Below, one piece after another: positions 58,629 through 64,000 of a stretch of DNA of 64,000 bases. The notes beneath the pieces were generated by a model, which saw nothing but the letters and a program-made list of their open reading frames with translations, was not told where the DNA came from and ran no database searches. How positions within the stretch are numbered: the stretch's first letter is position 1; each line of letters starts with the position of its first letter. Where the stretch lies: positions 1 through 64,000 of IMG/VR virus record IMGVR_UViG_3300015371_000024. One strand, written 5' to 3'. The position numbers and the translations under genes are program-made. The DNA is from a virus.

Positions 58629-59977
58629 CCGTCACGCTCGAGGATCTCGCGGCACTCCGCTGCGCCGAAGCGTGCGCCGGTGCCGGTGGCATGGTCTCGG
58701 GTATCGAGTCCCAAGGCTTCGACACGGTCTGGCTGTCGGAGATCAACGGCTACTGCAAGCGACTCCTGCGGCACCACTTCCCGGACGCCAAGGTCTACGG
58801 CGATCTCAATGAGCTAGTCGGACGTGGCCGGTCGCTCGTCCGGCGGCATGGTCGCCCGCTGCTCTACGCCGGCGGCACGCCGTGTCAGGATCTCTCGGTC
58901 GCCGGTCAGCGTCGGGGCCTCAAAGGCGAGCGGTCTGGACTCTTCCACGCCTTCATGCGACTCTGGGAGGAGCTCGGGTCGCCACTCTGTCTCTGGGAGA
59001 ACGTGCCTGGTGCGCTATCGTCTCACGGTGGGAAAGACTTTGCGCGCGTCCTTGGAGCTTTCATCGGGCAACGATTCGCTGTTCCCCGAGTCGGACGCCG
59101 CGGTGATCGCCTCCGGTGGCCTAGTGCTGGAGTGCTACGAGGACCATCCGGAGTCGCCGCATGGCGCGTATTGGACGCACAGTATTTCGGGATTCCGCAG
59201 CGCCGCCGCCGTCTATTTGTCCTCGGTTCTCGAGCCAACGCATTCGATCCCAGAGCGATACTACTTGACCCCGAAGGCGTGTCAGGGGATCCTCCGCCGC
59301 GCGAGACGTCGTGGGAAGTCCTTACCGCCCGTCTTGGAGACGGCCCTGAGACTGCGCGCCTTCGGAACGCTCGCGCCACAGGAGCCGGAAGTGCTCCCGA
59401 TCGCGCCGCCCAAGGTCGTCCAGCCGAGCGAACCACGGTGGGAAACGATCGACATGTTTTCGTAAAGGGACCGCGAACTCACTCGGCGGACGACTTCGAA
59501 ACGTGGAAGGAAGCTACGGTCGCCAACACGCTCGCGCCATCGGACATGAAGGTCTCGACCGTGCGCGCGACCACGATCGTCTTCGGTCCTGAGAACCACG
59601 TCGCCGACCCGATCTCCGCCAACGAAGGCCGGACGTGGACGCACGAAGGCAACATGTTCCGGACGCACAACGTCGTGATCGAAGACGACGCGAGCCTGGG
59701 GATCCCGCGGCGCCTCATGCCGATCGAATGCGAGCGGTTGCAAGGTTGGCGTGACGGATGGACAAACGTCCCGAAGACGACTATTCTCCAGCCAGACGAT
59801 GCAGGACTGTTCGGCCAAGCGATGACCGAGATCGAGTACGAGTACCCGTCGGACGCCAAGCGGTACCGCGCGATCGGGAACGGGGTCGCCGAGCCGGTCG
59901 CCGCCTGGATCGCCTGGCGGATCCGTCTCGCCGCCGCGGAAGCCTACGTAAAACTGCAGTCATCCATTCACCAGTAG
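58625..59977 (+). CDS. DNA (cytosine-5) methyltransferase, orphan
   Basis: The 450-residue enzyme has motif I (ACAGAGGMVSG), motif IV with the catalytic Cys87 (GGTPCQDLSVAG), motif VI (WENVPGAL), motif VIII (QYFGIPQRRRRLF), motif IX (RRLMPIECERLQGW) and motif X (YRAIGNGVAEPVAAW). It would methylate cytosine C5 in a specific site, probably to evade host restriction. No restriction enzyme is adjacent. GTG at 58625 overlaps the upstream stop. A stretch at 59000-59465 also has a second coding-like frame. Confidence 0.92.
   Translation: MTVTLEDLAALRCAEACAGAGGMVSGIESQGFDTVWLSEINGYCKRLLRHHFPDAKVYGDLNELVGRGRSLVRRHGRPLLYAGGTPCQDLSVAGQRRGLKGERSGLFHAFMRLWEELGSPLCLWENVPGALSSHGGKDFARVLGAFIGQRFAVPRVGRRGDRLRWPSAGVLRGPSGVAAWRVLDAQYFGIPQRRRRLFVLGSRANAFDPRAILLDPEGVSGDPPPRETSWEVLTARLGDGPETARLRNARATGAGSAPDRAAQGRPAERTTVGNDRHVFVKGPRTHSADDFETWKEATVANTLAPSDMKVSTVRATTIVFGPENHVADPISANEGRTWTHEGNMFRTHNVVIEDDASLGIPRRLMPIECERLQGWRDGWTNVPKTTILQPDDAGLFGQAMTEIEYEYPSDAKRYRAIGNGVAEPVAAWIAWRIRLAAAEAYVKLQSSIHQ
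58990..59465 (+). other. Overprinted reading frame inside the methyltransferase gene
   Basis: In a different frame this stretch codes SSVLEPTHSIPERYYLTPKA followed by CQGILRRARRRGKSLPPVLE, which resembles phage proteins with an RYYLSPKAC-GILRRA motif. The frame is open from 58824 to 59465. The true start is unclear; the family-like part starts near 59000. Both frames look constrained. Confidence 0.45.
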
Positions 59978-60008
59978 CGTTCTCTATTTCCTAGATCCCC
60001 ATTCAGCC

Positions 60009-60674
60009 ATGCCCGCCACCACACGCCCGCGTCTCCGCGTGACATCCATCAGCCAATGGAACAAGGAAGACTCCGCCGGACGACGCGAGAATGCCAAGTT
60101 CAAAATCGATCTCGATACCGCGCTCAAGGAGCTTGAGTACGAGCTCGGTCGCATCTCGGTCACCGACGCCCAAGTCGGGATCGCGGTAGACTCCCGCGCC
60201 TTCCGGCGCGACGGCTGGCCGCACACCAAGGCCCAAGGCCATCCCGGCGTCGTCCTCACCTTCTCGCGCCCCAACCGCGGTGTCATGCGGATCGCGACCG
60301 ATCGCTACTACGAGTGGGTGGACAACCTCATTGCGATAGCCCGCACGCTCGAGGGGCTCCGCATGATGGACCGCTACGGCACGACGGGGAACGGGAAACA
60401 GTACGAAGGCTTCCGTGCGCTCCCCGCCTCGACGTCGGCGACGATGGACGTGGCCGAGGCCGCGGTCATCATCCGCGATGCCGCGCAACTCAAGTACCCG
60501 CCCGAGCGACTGTTGGAAGTGCGGGAGCTCGCGGAGATCGGCGTGCGCGCCGCGATCTTCAAGTCGCACCCGGACCAGAACATCAACAAGCCGAAGGACG
60601 AGGTGGAGGCGCGGTTCCATCTGGTCGAGCGCGCTCGTCAGGCACTCTCGGCCCATCACGGCGGAGGACTCTGA
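60009..60674 (+). CDS. J-domain-like phage protein
   Basis: The 221-residue protein ends with FKSHPDQNINK followed by FHLVERARQAL, where HPD at 187-189 and the helix after it match DnaJ domains. The N-terminal part has YEWVDNLIAIARTLEGLR and MDRYGTTGNGKQYEGF, as in a phage family with this layout. It may recruit a host Hsp70 chaperone. The assignment of the N-terminal part is from memory of the family pattern. Confidence 0.6.
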   Translation: MPATTRPRLRVTSISQWNKEDSAGRRENAKFKIDLDTALKELEYELGRISVTDAQVGIAVDSRAFRRDGWPHTKAQGHPGVVLTFSRPNRGVMRIATDRYYEWVDNLIAIARTLEGLRMMDRYGTTGNGKQYEGFRALPASTSATMDVAEAAVIIRDAAQLKYPPERLLEVRELAEIGVRAAIFKSHPDQNINKPKDEVEARFHLVERARQALSAHHGGGL

Positions 60675-61030
60675 TGTCACTCAAGCCAGGCGAAGTCGTG
60701 AACGGCGAGATCACCGAGGTCATCCTCCGGAAGGGATACATCCGCTTCGTCATCCAGCCCGAAGGCTACGAAGAGGTGCCCGCCGAGCTTGTCGAAGACA
60801 CCATGATTGGCGACAACAGCCGACGCACGATCACGCGCGTCTACGCCGCGAAACCCAAGACGGAAGTGAACGTGGACTTCGCCATGCGTTCCGCGACCTA
60901 TGTCTTCGCCACACTTCGCGCCAACAAGCTGCCGATCGAGGATCTCTGCGGCTTGAGGACACGACTGGAAGGTGGCGACCAGGAGTTTCAGGTTGGCCGG
61001 TTGTTCATCAACGGCTACCGGATCGTCTGA
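60674..61030 (+). CDS. Hypothetical protein
   Basis: The 118-residue beta-rich product (EITEVILRKGYIRFVIQPEG) overlaps the upstream stop by one base. Function unknown. Confidence 0.6.
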   Translation: MSLKPGEVVNGEITEVILRKGYIRFVIQPEGYEEVPAELVEDTMIGDNSRRTITRVYAAKPKTEVNVDFAMRSATYVFATLRANKLPIEDLCGLRTRLEGGDQEFQVGRLFINGYRIV

Positions 61031-61317
61031 TGTCAGCCGACACGCCGCTCACACAAGCGCAGTGCTATGAGGTATCGGGATACGAGCGCATCGGGTCATG
61101 CGACTGCTGCGAGTTCGATGGACTCCGTGTCACGGCAACTCGGATAGATGCCTACGGTAGTCCAATGACGACGCCGCAAGACATCCTGTGGTACTGTGAT
61201 CTCCGCCGCGGGACGCTCGCGAGCAACTTCCATCGTCAGGGCCGACCAGAAGGTCACGTCCTGGCCGGGATGGCGTTCATGGTCAACACGCTCCTCAAAG
61301 CCATGAGGGACAAGTGA
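61030..61317 (+). CDS. Small Cys-rich protein
   Basis: The 95-residue product has SCDCCEFDG and a later WYCDLR, likely metal-binding. It overlaps the upstream gene by one base. Function unknown. Confidence 0.55.
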   Translation: MSADTPLTQAQCYEVSGYERIGSCDCCEFDGLRVTATRIDAYGSPMTTPQDILWYCDLRRGTLASNFHRQGRPEGHVLAGMAFMVNTLLKAMRDK

Positions 61318-61368
61318 CCACACTTCACCCATCACACCCGAGGGATCCGAATCGTCTGAGGACTCCAG

Positions 61369-61965
61369 ATGTCTGATCGACTGTGCGCGTGCGGCTGCGG
61401 CCTGCCGCTGTATGACGGAAAGACACAACTCCATCCGTCTGAGGTACAGCGTAGAGAGTCGCGCCAATTCCGGTGGGGACATAAAACCAATCACTACAAC
61501 GAACGACCGCAGCAGTATACCAGAGCATTCGCGGGGAGAGATCCCGAGACGTTCGTATGGACGGAGGCCAGCGGTCGCCGCCGCCGCAGAGTGCGAAAGT
61601 CCCGTGTGCTTGGCGAAGCGGCCCTCGGTCGCGCCTTTCGAGCGGGAGAGTGCGTGTTCCACGCCGACCTCCGCACCGACAACGACACGCCAGGGACATT
61701 GGTCGTCTGTGACTTCGCACTCCGACAGGTGCTCCTGTGGCGTGCCAAAGCCTACCAGGCTACCGGGAACGCCAACGCGCGAAAATGCGTGTACTGCAAG
61801 CGATGGGACACTCAGCCGAGCCTTACGATCCTCCGGCTGTCAGGCGGATCCATTCAGGCATACCACCAAGAATGCAAGCGTGCCTACCAGAGCTCCCGTC
61901 ACAGAGGCGACAATCGCGCGTACAACCGGAAGCGCGTCGATAACATGTACCACGAAGGTCGGTAA
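61369..61965 (+). CDS. HNH-like endonuclease
   Basis: The 198-residue protein has an N-terminal Cys cluster (LCACGCGLP). An HNH-like core GECVFHADLRTDNDTPGTL is followed by a Cys pair (KCVYCKRWD). The N-D-x-P segment and following helix are like phage HNH enzymes. Free-standing HNH genes often act as homing or packaging nucleases. It is the last recognisable DNA enzyme before the tail spike. Confidence 0.5.
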   Translation: MSDRLCACGCGLPLYDGKTQLHPSEVQRRESRQFRWGHKTNHYNERPQQYTRAFAGRDPETFVWTEASGRRRRRVRKSRVLGEAALGRAFRAGECVFHADLRTDNDTPGTLVVCDFALRQVLLWRAKAYQATGNANARKCVYCKRWDTQPSLTILRLSGGSIQAYHQECKRAYQSSRHRGDNRAYNRKRVDNMYHEGR

Positions 61966-62363
61966 TGCCGAGCAGGAACCCTAACCGTCGCGCGCCGGCG
62001 AGGCGGGATCCGAACGAGATCCATCCCGACAAGATCGAGCCGAAGCAGGGGATGGAATTCGTGCTGGAGCGGTACCGGAAAGACGGGCGAGACGTGGTCG
62101 AACGGAAGAAGATTTCGCGTGTCATCCGGCAGGGGAATCCAGACCACGGACAGGATCTCGTCTGGACGATCGAGTATCAGATCGAGGCGATCGACTCCGC
62201 CGACCAGAAGGTCGTGCTCAAGATCATGTGGTGGATCATGTACGATAGGCACCGGCAGGAGTGGGCCGACGCCCGCCTGGTGCAGGACGAAGCGGCCAAA
62301 CGAGGAACACCGATCTATGCCACACCAGGAAAAATCCCGCCTCTCGGACGACTCGCCGACTGA
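61965..62363 (+). CDS. Hypothetical protein
   Basis: The 132-residue product has a Pro- and Arg-rich start and a beta/helical core (GMEFVLERYRKDGRDVVER, KVVLKIMWWIMYDRHRQE). Its start shares one base with the upstream stop. Function unknown. Confidence 0.6.
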   Translation: MPSRNPNRRAPARRDPNEIHPDKIEPKQGMEFVLERYRKDGRDVVERKKISRVIRQGNPDHGQDLVWTIEYQIEAIDSADQKVVLKIMWWIMYDRHRQEWADARLVQDEAAKRGTPIYATPGKIPPLGRLAD

Positions 62364-62805
62364 GGCCGTGACCGAGCCGCACCCGCTCCGCGACGGGCAG
62401 ATCGCGCTCGCGCACGGGCGCACGGTCCGCGTGTTCAAGGATGGCCTCATCGTCATCCTCTCGCCCGCGCTCCGGATCGAGACGAGTTTCCGCGTCACGC
62501 GCACAGAGCGCGGCCAGATCGCCTCGCTCCTCAAGTCGCCGCGCGAGTCCGGCGCTCCGGCGTTCAAGGATTCGTATTCGCAGGACGACGCGCTCTCGTC
62601 GCAGGACTACCTCCGCCAGTACGCGGACATCGTCTCGATCGCGGACGAAGAGAACCTCGTCACCGGCGAAGAGTCCGAGGGCGACGAGGACGACACCGCT
62701 CGGACCATGCTCCGGATCGCGAGCTATATCGACTGGCTCGAGGCCGAGGTCGCACGCCTCGGCACAGGGAAGATAGAAGGCTTCGAAGGGGAGAACCAAA
62801 CATGA
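62317..62805 (+). CDS. Hypothetical acidic protein
   Basis: Read from ATG at 62317, the 162-residue product has a beta-type front (RTVRVFKDGLIVILSP) and an acidic helical tail. It overlaps the upstream gene by 47 nt. Function unknown. Confidence 0.55.
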   Translation: MPHQEKSRLSDDSPTEAVTEPHPLRDGQIALAHGRTVRVFKDGLIVILSPALRIETSFRVTRTERGQIASLLKSPRESGAPAFKDSYSQDDALSSQDYLRQYADIVSIADEENLVTGEESEGDEDDTARTMLRIASYIDWLEAEVARLGTGKIEGFEGENQT

Positions 62806-63209
62806 TCTACTTCCTGTGGTGGCTCGGGATCAACATCGCGTGCTTTGGGATCGCGCTCTGGTGGGGGCAGGACGGCGGGAAGAATCCGGTCCCGTGGCAT
62901 GAGCTCGAGACGTTTCAAGCACACCCGATCATGGGCGCGATCGTGGTGACGGTCATGCTCGCCGCCGGCGGTGGCGTGCTGCTGCTCGGGTACATGGTCT
63001 ACCTGTCGATCGAGATCTTGGCGCTCGACATCGGGACGCTCTGGATCCGCGCCGGGACCGCATGGCGCAACTTCCTCTTCTGGCTCTCGCAGAAGTGCAT
63101 CGATCTCGGGCATTGGCTTGTGATCAAGTCCCTGGCGCCGGCGCGGCGCGCGGAAGGCCGCGCCGTGCTGGAGCAGTACCGCGACGAGGTACGGCCCAAT
63201 GGCGACTAG
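62802..63209 (+). CDS. Membrane protein with two helices
   Basis: The 135-residue product has hydrophobic segments at about 3-20 (YFLWWLGINIACFGIALWW) and 44-70 (MGAIVVTVMLAAGGGVLLLG). It overlaps both neighbours. It may be a small accessory membrane protein. Confidence 0.6.
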   Translation: MIYFLWWLGINIACFGIALWWGQDGGKNPVPWHELETFQAHPIMGAIVVTVMLAAGGGVLLLGYMVYLSIEILALDIGTLWIRAGTAWRNFLFWLSQKCIDLGHWLVIKSLAPARRAEGRAVLEQYRDEVRPNGD

Positions 63210-64000
63210 GTTCATGGATCTCGTCCTGGCCGCGACGGCGAAGAGCGGCACCGGAGAGGTCGTGATCGATCGCGACTACGAGATCACCGAGCCGGTCCGA
63301 CTCTTCGACCAAGTCGGCTACTGCATCCGCGGCACCGAAGGCCGACGCCCGATCCTGCACTGGACCGGCAGCGCCGAGGAATCGGCGCTCTTCGACTTCG
63401 CCAACTGCCGCGACACGATGATCCGGAACGTGATCATCCACGTCCACGGAAGTCTCCGGCAGATCTGCCACTACTGGCGGAAGGTGAAAGGCCGGACGAC
63501 GCCGACCAACAACGGTCACCGCTCGGTCGCCACGCTGGTGCAGCCAAGCGGGAGTCTCTCGCTCTTCTCGAGCCACGACCGATTCAACGAGCGGTGGGAG
63601 GCCGCAGGACTCCCGAAGGAAGAGAACAATGAGTTCGGATATTTCGAGGACATCGATGTGGACGGCGCTCTGGCAGGGATCCAGTTCGACGGGCAGCAGT
63701 CCCACGGACATGTCCTTCGCCGATGCCGACTCAACGTGCACTCCACTGCCGTCATGTCCACCGGCTGGTTCTCCGCCACGGACGTCTCCGGTTCCGGGTG
63801 CGCCTGTGCGTTCTGGCTCCAGGCGGTCTCGGCACCCGTGCATATCGTCCGGCCCAACTTCGAAGCCACGCAGCGACTGCTGGTCGCGCAAGGATCGGAG
63901 GGCTTCACCGGAGATAGCCAAGCGATCACGATCGAGGGAGGCTCGACGCGGTGCGACCAACTCAACCTCGACGGTCGCCTCATCATCCTCCAGAATGCGG
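63199..64000 (+). CDS. Beta-helix tail spike-like protein (3' end cut by window)
   Basis: From ATG at 63199 the frame is open to the window edge (over 267 codons). The start (GTGEVVIDRDYEI, VGYCIRGTEGRRPILHWTG) and repeated strands such as MIRNVIIHVHG and ITIEGGSTRCDQL are those of right-handed beta-helix spikes, with an N-rich ladder. Phage spikes bind or cleave host polysaccharide. The C-terminal catalytic or trimer part lies outside. Confidence 0.6.
   Translation, partial: MATRFMDLVLAATAKSGTGEVVIDRDYEITEPVRLFDQVGYCIRGTEGRRPILHWTGSAEESALFDFANCRDTMIRNVIIHVHGSLRQICHYWRKVKGRTTPTNNGHRSVATLVQPSGSLSLFSSHDRFNERWEAAGLPKEENNEFGYFEDIDVDGALAGIQFDGQQSHGHVLRRCRLNVHSTAVMSTGWFSATDVSGSGCACAFWLQAVSAPVHIVRPNFEATQRLLVAQGSEGFTGDSQAITIEGGSTRCDQLNLDGRLIILQNA

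Noticed and set aside
1-64000. Integrase, attachment site or prophage signature
   Set aside because: I saw no tyrosine or serine recombinase and no tRNA-end duplication. Genes outside the window could still supply one.

Overview
The window looks like most of the genome of a tailed double-stranded DNA phage with siphovirus-type architecture. The evidence is a complete terminase, portal, scaffold and capsid series, head-tail connectors, a major tail protein, a frameshifted pair of tail assembly chaperones, a 2488-residue tape measure protein and a lysis cassette. DNA is GC-rich and both window ends cut through genes, so the genome continues on each side. A putative lipoprotein, a spanin-like protein and Asp-Ser-rich exported segments suggest a diderm (Gram-negative type) host. 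The host cannot be named from sequence alone. No integrase or tRNA gene was recognised.

Layout. Positions 1-39519 are coded almost entirely on the minus strand and read leftward from about 39.5 kb. In transcription order they hold: a block of small proteins with a VRR-NUC-like protein and a zinc ribbon (39.5-36.1 kb); a papain-like cysteine protease, terminase small subunit, LexA-type winged helix protein and terminase large subunit (36.1-32.6); portal, scaffold, decoration and major capsid proteins (32.6-27.9); connectors and tail terminator (27.4-25.4); major tail protein, tail chaperones G/GT and tape measure (24.2-15.3); distal tail proteins (15.3-11.2); a secreted-looking PKD/beta-helix protein (10.5-8.0); lysis genes (7.4-5.1); baseplate or fibre proteins and three tandem seven-bladed beta-propeller proteins (4.7-1). 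Terminator-like hairpins at 30.64, 27.42 and 7.42 kb divide this arm. A TGTTGC/GCAACA motif sits in three of its few non-coding gaps.

Positions 39520-40177 are a non-coding divergent control region. From 40178 to the right end everything is coded on the plus strand. The first part (40.2-47.9 kb) is a string of small accessory genes driven by repeated control elements: four copies of GTCAGGAA-N17-GCGATAAA that look like promoters, a repeated CTCGCCAAAGGTG leader that carries the ribosome binding site, and GGACTCGGATCC-type palindromes at gene ends. It includes GP88-like, RadC-like and HExxH proteins and three genes with apparent nonsense or frameshift lesions. The second part (48.2-63.2 kb) holds DNA metabolism genes: an HTH protein, a lipoprotein, a SWIM-type zinc protein, a possible annealing protein, a possible nuclease, a replication initiator with an iteron-type origin inside its gene, an orphan C5 cytosine methyltransferase with a second overlapping reading frame, a J-domain-like protein and an HNH-like protein. 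A beta-helix tail spike-like gene runs off the right end.

The genes work as two divergent programmes: a rightward early/replication arm and a leftward late/assembly/lysis arm. They face each other across a control region that carries one exact copy of the origin iteron, which may couple replication to transcription.
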